Of a stretch of DNA of 64,000 nucleotides, positions 51,587-62,439 are shown piece after piece. Below the pieces are notes generated by a model that did no database searches, was not told the DNA's origin, and saw only the letters and a list, made by a program, of their open reading frames with translations. Each line of letters starts with the position of its first letter. Position 1 is the first letter of the stretch. Source of the stretch: Archangium lipolyticum (GTDB taxonomy: Bacteria; Myxococcota; Myxococcia; Myxococcales; Myxococcaceae); the NCBI RefSeq assembly GCF_024623785.1, contig NZ_JANKBZ010000019.1, forward strand, positions 146,128 through 210,127, read 5' to 3'. A program made the position numbers and the translations under genes.

Positions 51587-53950
51587 ATGAAGCGTTTCAT
51601 GGGCGCCGCAGCACTTGCCACCGTGCTGAGCTCCGGCGCGAGCTGGGCTGTGCATCCTGAGCATGGGCCGTCGCGAAGCGCCGTGGCCCGCAATGCCTTC
51701 TTCAATTCCGAGCTCTCCATCAGCTCGAACAACCTCGAGCTCGGTGAGGCCCGGGCGAAGAGGATGCTGGACCCCGCGAGGGAGCGGGCGTTGAGCGACT
51801 TCTTCCAGCGCTACGGGAAGGACACCAACGTCTACTTCGAGCCGCGCTCGGGAGCGGCCACCGGTATCCATACGCACATCCCGATGATCCCGGGCGACGG
51901 CATGGACAACCGGGTGACGCTGAGCAACCTGGGCCAGAGCCTCGGCCGCGCGGTGTCCACGGTGGACGAGGCCCTGGTGGGCGAGCTCGTTGTCAAGTTC
52001 GCCCGCGATAACGAGGAGGTGCTGGGCATCGATGTGTCGCAGCTCGGCACGCCGCGCGTCACGCAGGTCACCGAGCACCTCTGGCAGGTCCACATTCCGC
52101 AGCAGATCCAGGGCATCCCCGTGCGCGAGGGCCGGCTGTCGGCCACCATCAGCCATGGCAACCTCGTGCTCATCGGCACCGAGGGGTGGGCCGACGTGAA
52201 GATCCGCACCCTGCCGCTCGTCGCCGCGGATCAGGCGATCGAGCGCGGGCTGGGCCGCGCCGGGCTGGCCCACAGCCCGAAGTCCATCTGGAAGGACGCG
52301 AGCCTGGAGGTGGTGCCCATCTCGAAGGGGGAGGGTTACGGCCACAAGCTCGTCTGGGCCTACGGCTTCCAGGACGAGGGGGACCATGCCACCTGGGAGG
52401 TGCTCGTCGACGCCCACACGGGTGAGGTGATCGCCCTCGAGGACAAGAACCAGTACCTCGACGCGTCCATCACCGGCGGCGTCTACCCGCTGACCAACAC
52501 GGAGACCTGCCCGACCGACGGGACGTGCGGCACGATGCAGGCCAACTACCCCATGCCGTGGGCCAACACCGGCCTGGCGTCGCCCAACAACTACACCAAC
52601 GGCGCGGGCGTCTTCAGCTACACCTCCGGAACCGTCACCACCTCGCTGAGCGGCAAGTACATCGGCATCAGCGACAGGTGCGGCACGGTCAGCGGCAGCT
52701 CCACCACCGGCAGCATCAACATGGGCGGCACCAACGGCCAGCATGACTGCACCACGGGAGGCGGCGGCGCGGGCAACACCCCGGCGGCCCGTGCCGCGTT
52801 CTACGAGCTGAACAAGCTGGCGGAGCAGGCGCGCGGCTGGCTCCCCTCCAACACCTGGGTCAACGCGAAGCTCACCGCCAACGTCAACATCGCCAGCACC
52901 TGCAACGCCTACTGGAGCGCCGGGACGGTCAACTTCTACCGGAGCGGCGGCGGCTGCCGGAACACCGGTGAGATCGGCGCGGTGTTCGACCACGAGTGGG
53001 GCCATGGCATGGACGACAACGATGCCAACGGCACGCTGAGCGCCTCCAGCGAGGGGTACGCGGACATCGCGGCCATCTACCGGCTGCAGACCTCGTGCGT
53101 GGGCCACGGCTTCTTCGCCACCAGCAACAGGGGCTGCGGCATGACGGCGGATGGGACGGGCTACAACCAGAACGAGGCGCAGACGGGCGCGGCGCACTGC
53201 GATCTCAACTGCTCGGGCGTACGCGACGCGGACTGGGCCAGGCACTCGGACAACACTCCGGACACCCCGCAGAACCACGTCTGCGTCCGGTGCACCACCT
53301 CCACCGGCCTGTGCGGCCGCCAGACGCACTGCGCCGCCGCGCCCACCCGCCAGGCCGCCTGGGACCTGGTGGCCCGCGACCTGCGCGCCGCCCCGTTCAA
53401 CTACGACGCGAACACCGCCTTCATCGTCGGCAACAAGCTCTTCTACCAGGGCAGCGGCAACGTCGGCTCGTGGCACGCCTGTGACTGCACCGCCAAGACC
53501 TCCAGTGGCTGCGGCTCCACCAACGGCTACATGCAGTGGCTGGCCGCCGATGACGACAATGGCAACCTCAACGACGGCACGCCGCACATGACGGCCATCT
53601 ACAACGCCTTCAACCGGCACAACATCGCCTGCGCCACCCCGGTGCCGCAGAACGGTGGCTGCTCGACCGGTCCCACCGCGACGCCCTCCGCCACGCTCAC
53701 CCCCGGCACCCGCCAGGTGGCGATCTCCTGGACGGGCGTCACCAACGCCGCCAAATACTGGGTGTTGAAGACCGAGGGCCACGCCGGCTGCAACTTCGGC
53801 AAGGCGCTCAAGGCCACCGTCACCGGCACGACCTGGACGGACACCGAGGTCCTCCCGGGCCGGCAGTACTGCTACTCCGTGGTGGCCGCCGGCTCGAGCA
53901 ACGCCTGCTACACCCAGGCCAGCACCTGCTCCTGCGTCACGCCCAACTGA
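51587..53950 (+). CDS. secreted zinc metalloprotease, M36 (fungalysin)-like with FN3-type end
   Basis: 787 residues. A signal peptide (ending SSGASWAVHP) is followed by an FTP/PepSY-type propeptide (about 60-300). The catalytic domain has HEWGH (469-473, zinc ligands and catalytic Glu) and a third ligand Glu in SSEGYADIA (Glu489). Many cysteines in the second half (CDLNCSG, CVRCTTSTGLCG) indicate disulfide stabilisation. A C-terminal FN3-like domain (about 695-780) completes it. It is probably secreted to digest prey protein. It is followed by strong hairpins shared with the convergent tetR gene. Confidence 0.88.
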   Translation: MKRFMGAAALATVLSSGASWAVHPEHGPSRSAVARNAFFNSELSISSNNLELGEARAKRMLDPARERALSDFFQRYGKDTNVYFEPRSGAATGIHTHIPMIPGDGMDNRVTLSNLGQSLGRAVSTVDEALVGELVVKFARDNEEVLGIDVSQLGTPRVTQVTEHLWQVHIPQQIQGIPVREGRLSATISHGNLVLIGTEGWADVKIRTLPLVAADQAIERGLGRAGLAHSPKSIWKDASLEVVPISKGEGYGHKLVWAYGFQDEGDHATWEVLVDAHTGEVIALEDKNQYLDASITGGVYPLTNTETCPTDGTCGTMQANYPMPWANTGLASPNNYTNGAGVFSYTSGTVTTSLSGKYIGISDRCGTVSGSSTTGSINMGGTNGQHDCTTGGGGAGNTPAARAAFYELNKLAEQARGWLPSNTWVNAKLTANVNIASTCNAYWSAGTVNFYRSGGGCRNTGEIGAVFDHEWGHGMDDNDANGTLSASSEGYADIAAIYRLQTSCVGHGFFATSNRGCGMTADGTGYNQNEAQTGAAHCDLNCSGVRDADWARHSDNTPDTPQNHVCVRCTTSTGLCGRQTHCAAAPTRQAAWDLVARDLRAAPFNYDANTAFIVGNKLFYQGSGNVGSWHACDCTAKTSSGCGSTNGYMQWLAADDDNGNLNDGTPHMTAIYNAFNRHNIACATPVPQNGGCSTGPTATPSATLTPGTRQVAISWTGVTNAAKYWVLKTEGHAGCNFGKALKATVTGTTWTDTEVLPGRQYCYSVVAAGSSNACYTQASTCSCVTPN

Positions 53951-53980
53951 TCCTCCTCGGGTAAGTCAGTGAACCGTGGA

Positions 53981-54076
53981 CCCCGACGAATTCGAATCCC
54001 GTCGGGGACACTGAAACCGGGGCCGGAAGCTGCTGGAATCTCAGCGGTCTCCGGCCCCGGTGCTTTCAGGCCCCGA
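53981..54076. terminator. nested hairpins between convergent protease and tetR genes
   Basis: Three overlapping palindromes are visible: an 8-bp stem CCCCGACG/CGTCGGGG (53981-54007), a 12-bp stem ACCGGGGCCGGA/TCCGGCCCCGGT (54016-54061), and an outer pairing GTCGGGG/CCCCGAC (54001-54007 with 54070-54076). The first and the outer stems compete for the same GTCGGGG. The region ends exactly at the tetR stop codon and is probably a bidirectional terminator. Confidence 0.75.
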
Positions 54077-54769
54077 CTAGTGGCCGCCCCCGGCTGCGTC
54101 GATGATGCGTTTGACCTCATCATCGAGCAGCGCACCCCCGTCGAGTCCCATGTCCTTGAAGACAGAGGAGAGCTCGAGGCTGACGATGCCGTGCAGGCGC
54201 GTCCAGAAGAGGACGCCCAGGCGCAGGATGTGCGGCGGGAAGCTCGCGTTGCCGGCGCGACGCCGGGACCAGGCCGTGAGCTGGCGGTCGAGCGCGTCGG
54301 GAGGCCTGGTGACCGGCCGGTCGCCAGCGATGTCGGCGAGGAGTCGCAGCAGGAGGAGCATGCCTTCGTGGATCTCGGCGATGGCCTCGGCCGGGTCCTT
54401 GTAATCTTCTGCACGCCCGCCAAACAGCAGCGCGTACCGGCGTGGATGCTTCAGCGCCCAGCCACGGTAGGCGGAGGCGTACGCGGCCAGGTGCGCGGAG
54501 GGTGAGCGCCCTGTCGACGCCTCGGCCGCTTCCCGGACCGCCGTCACCAGTTGGGCGTAGATGTCGGTGTGAAGCGCGCCGAGCAGCTCGTCCCGTGAGG
54601 CGAAGTACCGGTAGAGGGCGGGGCCAGACATTCCCAGCTCCTTCGCGATTGCGTTGAGAGAGAGCGTCGCGAGGCCTCCTTCGTCGACCTGTCGCAGGGC
54701 GATGCCGCGGATCTCACGGACCGTCTCCGCATGGATGCGCTCGCGCCGGGAGAGAGGAGGGGGGGACAT
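54077..54769 (-). CDS. TetR-family transcriptional regulator
   Basis: 230 residues from ATG 54769; the frame upstream is not protein-like. The N-terminal helix-turn-helix is GLATLSLNAIAKELGMSGPALYRYFASRDEL with the classic SGPALYRYF recognition helix. The C-terminal ligand-binding domain is of the WHG/TetR_C type (YASAYRGWALKHPRRYALLF). It is divergent from an MFS-type gene across a short intergenic region with a palindrome, so it probably repressed that transporter. Confidence 0.92.
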   Translation of the reverse strand: MSPPPLSRRERIHAETVREIRGIALRQVDEGGLATLSLNAIAKELGMSGPALYRYFASRDELLGALHTDIYAQLVTAVREAAEASTGRSPSAHLAAYASAYRGWALKHPRRYALLFGGRAEDYKDPAEAIAEIHEGMLLLLRLLADIAGDRPVTRPPDALDRQLTAWSRRRAGNASFPPHILRLGVLFWTRLHGIVSLELSSVFKDMGLDGGALLDDEVKRIIDAAGGGH

Positions 54770-54814
54770 GGACCTGAGAATAATAGGGTCACGCGCTTGC
54801 GTCATGCGGTTAGT

Positions 54815-54835
54815 TTGGTTACAGCATATAACCAA
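54815..54835. promoter_or_regulatory. likely TetR operator
   Basis: Inverted repeat TTGGTTA - 7 nt - TAACCAA, ending 1 bp before the MFS start codon (54837) and 46 bp before the tetR start. Size and position fit a TetR-dimer operator controlling both directions. The sharp AT enrichment supports a promoter overlap. Confidence 0.7.
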
Positions 54836-54836
54836 T

Positions 54837-55639
54837 ATGACAGCCATTAACGAAAGAGCGCGTGCGACCGGTGCCTCCGTCGGCGACTTCCGGCCGCTCG
54901 TCCCACTGGCCCTGGCCCAGTTCGTCGTGGTGCTGAGCACCTCCATCGTCAACATCGCGCTGCCGTCGATTCGTGGTGGCCTGGGGCTCGCGCCAGCCGG
55001 ATTGACCTGGGTGGTCAACGCCTACGTCCTGGCCTTTGGCGGCTTCCTCCTCGCTGGCGGGAGGGCGGCCGACATCCTCGGGCGCCACCATGTCTTCACG
55101 GTGTCCCTGGCCGCCTTCGGTATCGCCTCGCTCGCCGCCGCCGTCGCGCCTGGGGCCGGCTCCCTCATCGCCGCCCGAGGCCTGCAGGGCGTCGCCGCCG
55201 CCGTCCTGTCTCCCACGGCGCTGTCCATCGCGCTCACCCTCTATCCGGGTGGCGAGGCCCGGAGAGTGGCTCTCGGTGTCTGGGGAGGGGTGTCCGGTGC
55301 GGGCGGTGCCGCGGGGGTCATCGCGGGAGGGCTGCTCACCGCGACATTCGGGTGGCGCTCGGTGTTCGTCGTCGCCGTCCCGTTCGTGGTCGTGGCCCTG
55401 GCCATGTCCCGTTCCCGGGTCGTCTCATCCCCCAGGCCTTCCGAGCGGCCGGCCTTCGATGCCCCCGGTGCCCTCCTGGTCACCGGAGCGCTCGGTCTCC
55501 TCACCCATGGTCTCGCGGGTGCCTCGCACGACGGCTGGCTCTCGGCTCGCCGCGCTCCTGGCGCTGCGCGCACCCACCCCGCCGGCGGCGCTTGCTTCAC
55601 CTGCAACCCACAACCCCTGACCCACGAGGACACACGCAC

Positions 55640-55643
<4 letters not shown>
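54837..55643 (+). pseudogene. truncated DHA2-type MFS efflux transporter
   Basis: 268 codons. The first half has the DHA2/14-helix family pattern: LAQFVVVLSTSIVNIALPSI, GGRAADILGRHHVF (motif A) and RGLQGVAAAVLSPTALSIAL (motif B/C region), through about helix 7. The reading then loses family character after ASHDGWLSARR and ends in Pro/Thr-rich residues. An adjacent frame carries GSRLAALLALRAP, implying a deletion and frameshift. Members are normally 450-500 residues. It still ends with an ATGA overlap on the next gene, so it may act as a leader for translation. Confidence 0.75.
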
Positions 55644-56976
<1,333 letters not shown>

Positions 56977-56980
<4 letters not shown>

Positions 56981-57480
56981 CCGTGGCTCTCGCTCCCATC
57001 TCATTCGAGACGTCCATGGACATCGACCGGAAGGCCCCCGTCATCGTCGCCGAGGAGATCCGGGTCCTGGCCCCACCCGCCCGTGTCTGGGACCTGCTGA
57101 CGGAGATCGACCGGTGGCCGGACTGGAACCCCGACATCAGCACCGCCGTCCTCGGCGGTGCGGTAGCGGTTGGCTCGACGTTCCGGTGGACGACCGCTGG
57201 CCTCGCCATCGTCTCCACCCTCGGCGAGGTTGTACCCGGCAAGCGGCTCGCCTGGTCGGGCGACACCCATGGAATCTTTGGCATCCACGTATGGACTCTC
57301 GAACCCGGTGACTCGACTGGCCGGACCACCCTGGTCCGCACCGTCGAGTCCTGGAGCGGTGAAGTCGTCCGGCAGGACCCCGAGACCATGCGAGGCCAGC
57401 TCGAGGCCGCCATCACGGCATGGCTCGGCCATCTCCGCTCCGAGGCCGAGACCCTCACACCGAGCACGACCAACCTCTAA
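56977..57480 (+). CDS. SRPBCC/polyketide-cyclase-like lipid-binding protein
   Basis: 167 residues from ATG 56977, overlapping the oxygenase stop by ATGA. Start-like fold pattern: APPARVWDLLTEIDRWPDWNP (the first helix with the W.DWNP signature), then VVPGKRLAWSG and a C-terminal helix AITAWLGHLRSEAE. Such proteins bind hydrophobic ligands or act as cyclases. Coupling to the carotenoid oxygenase suggests it carries or processes its apocarotenoid product. Its stop codon overlaps the first bases of the inverted-repeat element at 57479, so the C-terminus may have been trimmed by that insertion. Confidence 0.82.
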
Positions 57481-57798
57481 GTTCGAGTTTCGCACTTTTT
57501 CAGGGGCCCAACTGACTGTACGCAGAGGGGGGAACGTGGCTCCAGAGGGAAACATGGGCGTTTTCGGAGGACTCATGGAGCACCAAGGTCCGTAGAAACT
57601 CCTTCGGTGACTCCCCTTGGTTTGACCTGTGATGGTTTCCCTGCCGCAGATGGTGCTGCTCGCGATGGGGAGTCTCCCCGAGAGCTTCAGAGGGACAAGC
57701 ACCAAGAAGAGCACTACGTACTGGGTGAGCAGGAGCCTCAAGTCGAGTCCCCTGCACTCCCCCTTCGAGCCTACCCAAAAAGTGCGAAACCCGAACTT
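57479..57798. mobile_element. 320-bp non-autonomous element (MITE-like) with 22-bp terminal inverted repeats
   Basis: Left end AAGTTCGAGTTTCGCACTTTTT (57479-57500, first 20 shown partly: AAGTTCGAGTTTCGCACTTT) and right end the reverse complement at 57777-57798, matching at 21 of 22 positions. There is no transposase ORF. The interior has no recognisable gene. It sits exactly at the 3' end of the SRPBCC gene. No clear target-site duplication was found. An element of this form would be mobilised by a related IS elsewhere in the genome. Confidence 0.65.
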
Positions 57799-57837
57799 GG
57801 TCTCCCGCCCCCTTCCCTCCGGAGGCCCAGGATTTCC

Positions 57838-58890
57838 ATGCCCCTGCTTCGCTGGTATCGTCCGTTGCTCGCTGCCGCCCTCGTCGTGGCGGGTTGCAAG
57901 TCGAACCCCCCCGCTCCCGCCGCCCCGGCCCCGGATGCCGTCACCGCGTCCACGCCAGGCAAGGCGCCCACCCCGGCGCCCGCCTTCAGCTCGGCGCTCT
58001 CGTACCTCAAGCCCGTGGACGCCCAGCGTTGCGAGTGGGTACGGCAGCCGCTGCCCTCCGGTGAGCCCACCGTCTTCGCCTTCGAAGCGGCGTGTGACGA
58101 GTCCCAGCTGTCCTGGAGCCCGGACGGCAACGTGGGGCTGGTGTTCAACCCGGCCATGGGCGATCGCACCCAGCCGCGCGTCTGGCGGGTGGACTTCCCG
58201 GCGAAGAGCGGCAAGCCGGAGGACCTGAAGGGACTGCTCGGCACGCTGGGAGGACAGGGCTCCGACACGCCGCGCATCCACAGGATGGCTTTCGATAGCC
58301 AGGGGCGCCTGGTGGCGCTCGTCTCCGACGTGCCGGTGGAGGACGAGGGCACCCGGGGGCAGGCGCTCGCGTTCCGGCAGGAGGGAGCGGACTGGAAGAA
58401 TGTCGAGTCGAAGCCCACCACCTTTGATTCAGGCCCCGGGGTCAACGTGCTCGACACCGCCAAGGCGCTGCCCGATCAGACGCTCTCCCTGTTCGGGGAC
58501 CTGCCCGGACAATCGGCTCCGGAGGCCGCCGTGAAGAAGCTGGACGCCGCCCTGCCGGGGCAGGCGGAGGGGAAGATTGGAAAGTGGATGTCCCTGTCCA
58601 CGCCGGGTGGAGCGCTGTACTACTGGACGGCCCAGGATCCGGAAGACGAGTCCTCCTATCCCACCGTCCCGGTACGCTGGGAGCAGGACGGAAACCTGGT
58701 GGAACTCGAGGGGCTGGCGGCCAGGCCGGGTGAACGCCTCGGCTTCCAGGTGCGCGGTGGAATGCTGCTCGTCTTCGTCATGGGGGAGACGCGCTCGGCC
58801 CAGGTGTTCGACCCCCGGACGAAGAAGAGCCTCGTGACGGTCAAGAACATCGAGTCCGCGACCCTGTGGCCTGAACCGTCCAAGCGGTAG
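57838..58890 (+). CDS. putative lipoprotein, unknown function
   Basis: 350 residues from ATG 57838. Signal sequence with lipobox VVAGC (Cys about 20), then a Pro/Ala-rich linker and a domain with propeller-like strands (WSPDGNVGLVFNPAMGD, MAFDSQGRLVALVSDVP, GGMLLVFVMGETRSAQVF). No catalytic motif. It lies 40 bp after the inverted-repeat element and before a truncated IS91 transposase. Family not recognised. Confidence 0.78.
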   Translation: MPLLRWYRPLLAAALVVAGCKSNPPAPAAPAPDAVTASTPGKAPTPAPAFSSALSYLKPVDAQRCEWVRQPLPSGEPTVFAFEAACDESQLSWSPDGNVGLVFNPAMGDRTQPRVWRVDFPAKSGKPEDLKGLLGTLGGQGSDTPRIHRMAFDSQGRLVALVSDVPVEDEGTRGQALAFRQEGADWKNVESKPTTFDSGPGVNVLDTAKALPDQTLSLFGDLPGQSAPEAAVKKLDAALPGQAEGKIGKWMSLSTPGGALYYWTAQDPEDESSYPTVPVRWEQDGNLVELEGLAARPGERLGFQVRGGMLLVFVMGETRSAQVFDPRTKKSLVTVKNIESATLWPEPSKR

Positions 58891-58968
58891 TTTCCACCCA
58901 CCTCGAAGGAGACGCACCTCGTGGCCAGAGGGTGCGCACGGACGTCGCGCAGACCCCGGTGTCGATAG

Positions 58969-60075
58969 CACCTGGTAGAGCGGGTGCTGCCGCACGTGCC
59001 CTACCGGCAATGGACGCTGTCCTTTCCACACCGGGTGCGGTGGGTGCTGCTGAAGGATGCGGGACTGCTCTCGGACGTCCTCACCGTCTTCCTGCGCGCG
59101 GTGTTCGCCCTGCAGCGCCGGAGGGCACAGCGGCAGGGCCTGCGGGGTGGGCAGGTCGGGGCCGTGTCGTTCATCCAGTTCTTCGGCTCGGCTTTGCAAG
59201 TGACGCCTCACTTCCACTCGCTGGTGCCGGACGGCGTCTTCGTGCCGCGGGAGGGCGGCGTGCGCTTCGAGGCGTTGACCCCGCCCACGCAAGGTGAGGT
59301 GGAGCGACTGCTGCGGGTGGTGCGTCACCGGGTGCTGCGCCTTCTGGACAAAAGAGGGACCCTCCCCGCACAAGGGCCCGAGGACGCGCTGCTGGCATAC
59401 CAGGCGCACTCGCTACAGCAGCGGCTGCGCTGGACGGAGGTGGACGTCCGGCCTCCTCCCAGCAAGCAACCCCGGTGTGCCTTCCTGGAGGGCTTCTCCC
59501 TGCATGCCAACACGCACCTTCACGCGAACGACAAGCAGGGGCTGGAGCGGCTGTGTCGCTATGGAGCACGCGGAGCGTTGGCGCTGGAGCGTTTGTCACG
59601 AGCGGAGGACGGCCGCATCGCCTATCGGATGAAGCGCCCGCTGCCGAACGGAACCACGCACTTGCTCTTCACCGGGTTGGAGCTTTTACGGCGTGTGGCA
59701 TCCCTGGTGCCTCCACCGAGGACGAACCTCATCCGCTTCCATGGCGTGTTTGCCCCGGGGGCGAGAGTCCGACCATTTCTGGTCTCCGCAGCGGCGGCCC
59801 CGGGCGAGGAGGAGGCACCAGCTTCAGATGCGGCAGCTCGGGCCATGTGCCGGAAGCGTCAGCGCGCCCGGAGGCTGGATGGGGCGGGGTTGCTAGGCAA
59901 GAGGTTCGCAGTGGACGTCTTCTCCTGCCCGAGGTGCGGAGGAAGGCGGCGGGTGCTGGCGTACCTCACCCAGGGCAGCGTCATCCGGCGCATTCTTCGC
60001 CATCTGCACCTGCCCGAGCAGCCCCCACCCCAGGCACCTGCCAGGGGGCCAGCGCAGCAGGCGCTGTGGGAGTGA
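58969..60075 (+). pseudogene. IS91-family (Y2 HUH) transposase, 5'-truncated
   Basis: The reading starts [22 protein letters not shown] directly after a TAG at 58966 (first 20: [20 protein letters not shown]). The N-terminal zinc-ribbon domain that should precede it is reduced to about 25 decayed codons. The remaining 369 residues hold the HUH-type motif HFHSLV, the [17 protein letters not shown] region (catalytic Tyr expected here) and the C-terminal CPRCGG zinc finger, with RRILRHL. It is a rolling-circle type transposase and is probably inactive. Its C-terminal region is the template for relics A, B and C. Confidence 0.8.
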
Positions 60076-60427
60076 TGCACGGCTGAGGGATGCGCTCTCT
60101 GGCGGAGCCCAAGGCGAGCGGTCGTCTGCGCAGGGGAGGGGAGGCCTGGAGGGCGACGGGCGGGCCTGCTCGGGGCCCTCCTGCACCGTCCAATGCGTGT
60201 CGCGCGGCCCTCCTGGACGACCACCTACCCCGGCCCTCGCCCGCAACAGGGCTCCCATGCCGCCTATGCTCGGTTTTTGAACAAAAGCATACCCTCCCGG
60301 GTCATGTTCAATCCCTTGTTCGTGGTTCAGCATCTGGCAGTCAATGCATTGCCAGGAAGGCCACGCCATGATGTGAACGCTCACCTTGGCTTCATGCATT
60401 GTCATCCATGCAAACCAAGGGGCAGTC
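60076..60427. other. 352-bp region after the IS91 transposase
   Basis: GC-rich at first, then an AT-richer segment near 60270-60420. It probably contains the 3' (terminus or origin) end of the IS91-type element and the promoter of the amidase-domain gene. No ORF is convincing, and I could not define the element end. Confidence 0.4.
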
Positions 60428-61621
60428 ATGACCCGGGCCACCCCAGTGAAACCTCCGTATGCGAAGCCTTTCATCCAACGTGCCGCCGCGATGATGACCG
60501 CGGCCCTGCTGTCTGCCTGCGGTGTAGGAGGGGCCGACGACCTCGGGCCCGCCTCGCCCGACTTCCAACCAGAGGCAGCCGCCACGACCTCAGCCGGGGT
60601 GGCGGACGCGACGGCCATCGAGGCCCAGATCGCGCTGGCAGCCAGGGCGTTCCTGGAAGACCGCAACCAGCAGCTGATGGACGGCTCGAACCCGTCCGTC
60701 GCTCCTGTGCCGCAGCACCTCTCCGCGGCCCTGGCCGCGCGGGTCACCCGGGACAACCTGGCGCTGCGAGAGCTGCGCGATACCCTGTCCCGGCTTGGCG
60801 AGCGCTACACGGGCTTCAAGACCGACGTGCGCATCATCGAGACCCGCGAGGTTGACGGCGGGCTGGTCTCGCGCGTCGAGGAGCGGTCCTACTTCGACTA
60901 TGCCCGGATTCGCGGTGACGAGCCCCCCTACACGGCGTTTCGCGTCGAGCGTGAGTTCACGTTCTCGCGGCAGGGTGACACCTGGGTCCTCGAGGACGTA
61001 CGGCTGCTGGACCCGGACGCGCTCGCGCCCATCAACGAGGTGGTGACGGTCTCCCTGGATTCGCTCACGCAGCGGTTGCCCGCTCCGGAAGGTGTGGCGG
61101 AGCTCTCGAAGTTCAGCCCGCTGACCGCGGACGGCGAATCTTCCTTGAAGCAGGGTGTGGCATCCTACAACTACTCGGCCATGGTCAGCTACGCCACCAC
61201 TTGGGCCTATGGCCGCAACCCCGCGTACCGCAGCTTCTCCAACGACTGCACGAACTTCATCTCACAGGCCATGTACGCGGGCGGCTGGAGCATGGTCGAG
61301 GGCTGGTACCAGAGCAGCAGCGTCTGGTGGTACTCCTCCTTGAACCAGTCCTACACGTGGGCGGGTGCGCACAACTGGTACTTCTTCGCAACGGGCAGCG
61401 GACGCACCACCACCCTGAGCAACGTCTGGTATCTGGCCCTCGCGGACGTGCTCCAGATGGACTTCGAGCGTGACAACAACATCAACCACACCATGATTGT
61501 GACGCAGACCTCGGGAAGCGAGCGCTACCTCACCTATCACTCGACGGACACGCTGAATCGCTCACTGAGCAGCCTTATCGCGGCCTTCCCGAGCGCGTGG
61601 TATTATGCCCATCGTACCTGA
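60428..61621 (+). CDS. amidase-domain (Amidase_6-like) lipoprotein
   Basis: 397 residues from ATG 60428. Signal with lipobox LLSAC (Cys about 31). An N-terminal domain (about 55-215, with VRIIETREVDGGLVSRVEER, similar to a DUF4829/SnoaL-like fold) is followed by a C-terminal Amidase_6-like domain. That domain starts YNYSAMVSYATTWAYGRNPAY and has SFSNDCTNFISQAMYAGGW with the catalytic Cys (NDCTNF), a later His (INHTMIV) and a Ser/Asp partner. Such papain-like amidases cleave peptidoglycan or peptide bonds at the surface. Alone in its unit. Confidence 0.85.
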   Translation: MTRATPVKPPYAKPFIQRAAAMMTAALLSACGVGGADDLGPASPDFQPEAAATTSAGVADATAIEAQIALAARAFLEDRNQQLMDGSNPSVAPVPQHLSAALAARVTRDNLALRELRDTLSRLGERYTGFKTDVRIIETREVDGGLVSRVEERSYFDYARIRGDEPPYTAFRVEREFTFSRQGDTWVLEDVRLLDPDALAPINEVVTVSLDSLTQRLPAPEGVAELSKFSPLTADGESSLKQGVASYNYSAMVSYATTWAYGRNPAYRSFSNDCTNFISQAMYAGGWSMVEGWYQSSSVWWYSSLNQSYTWAGAHNWYFFATGSGRTTTLSNVWYLALADVLQMDFERDNNINHTMIVTQTSGSERYLTYHSTDTLNRSLSSLIAAFPSAWYYAHRT

Positions 61622-61729
61622 TGGGTAGAGCCGTAGTCCTTCCCCTTGAGCCTCCCTTGGGCTCTTCGGTCAGGGGAGTCCTGCTCACCTGTGGCACGCC
61701 AGTAAAGGGGCTGCGGGCCTGGAGAACCC

Positions 61730-62179
61730 ATGCGCTCTCGTCGTACCGTCGCCGTGCTCGTGACCCTCGCGGCCCTGGCGGGCGTTGGGGTGACCGTCTG
61801 GAGGCAGCGAGCAAGCAGCCCCGCTCTGCGCGACGCCAAGCCCGCCGCCCACGGAATGATCCTCCAGTACCTGTACGCGCTCCAGGATCGGGATCGCGGT
61901 GGCATCCTGAAGCTGGTGCCCGCCGACTACGATGCCGCGAAGGATGTGGACGACCGGCTCCAGCGCTTTGGCGGAGCCACGGCCTTCGGGGCCGACATCC
62001 GCATCACCCAGGACCTCTCCCCCGAGGTGCTCAGCGCCACCATCCGCACGCGGGGGGCCGATGGTCGGCAGCTGGTCTGGACGGAGAACCTGTTCTGGCG
62101 CGATGGCTCATGGTGGCTCGTGCTGGGGGGCCGCCCCCGCCTGCTTCCTGCGTCGGACATCCAACGCCCCGAGCCTTGA
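61730..62179 (+). CDS. membrane-anchored small protein, NTF2-like
   Basis: 149 residues. An N-terminal hydrophobic helix (TVAVLVTLAALAGVGVTVW) anchors it. The rest (PAAHGMILQYLYALQDRDRGGIL, then LVWTENLFWRDGSWWLVLGG) has the strand-helix pattern of NTF2-like cones. No recognised function. It follows the amidase-domain gene by 108 bp and could be cotranscribed. Confidence 0.7.
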   Translation: MRSRRTVAVLVTLAALAGVGVTVWRQRASSPALRDAKPAAHGMILQYLYALQDRDRGGILKLVPADYDAAKDVDDRLQRFGGATAFGADIRITQDLSPEVLSATIRTRGADGRQLVWTENLFWRDGSWWLVLGGRPRLLPASDIQRPEP

Positions 62180-62310
62180 AGGGCTCCGCTTGAGCCTCAT
62201 CACATCCTGGGCTCCCAGGCGCTCGGCGGGCACATTCGTCAACAGGTGAAATGCAACTCCACGCGCCGCAGTTCCAACTGGCGCTCTACGCGCCCCACCT
62301 CCCGCTCCCC

Positions 62311-62427
62311 CAAGCAGGTGCGGAGGAGGCGAGCGCGGGGCTTGAGGCAGCGGCCAGGAAGGAGCGGATGAAGGAGAGGACGCCGCGAATGGACCAGGCA
62401 GAGTTGCCGCCGCTCCGTGAGCGCTGA
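62311..62427 (+). pseudogene. IS91-family transposase C-terminal relic (copy C)
   Basis: Reads ...EAAARKERMKERTPRMDQAEL then PPLRER and stop (62425-62427). It shares the CAGGTG..GAGGCGAGCG lead-in with copies A and B. It is colinear with, and shorter than, the intact C-terminus. It sits just before the convergent DUF4476/VWA gene. Confidence 0.55.
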
Positions 62428-62439
62428 GCCCGGCGCGCT

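Noticed and set aside
51518..53782. 754-codon minus-strand frame opposite the metalloprotease
   Set aside because: Antisense shadow of a gene with signal peptide and HEWGH; Val/Ala/Arg-rich with no domains.
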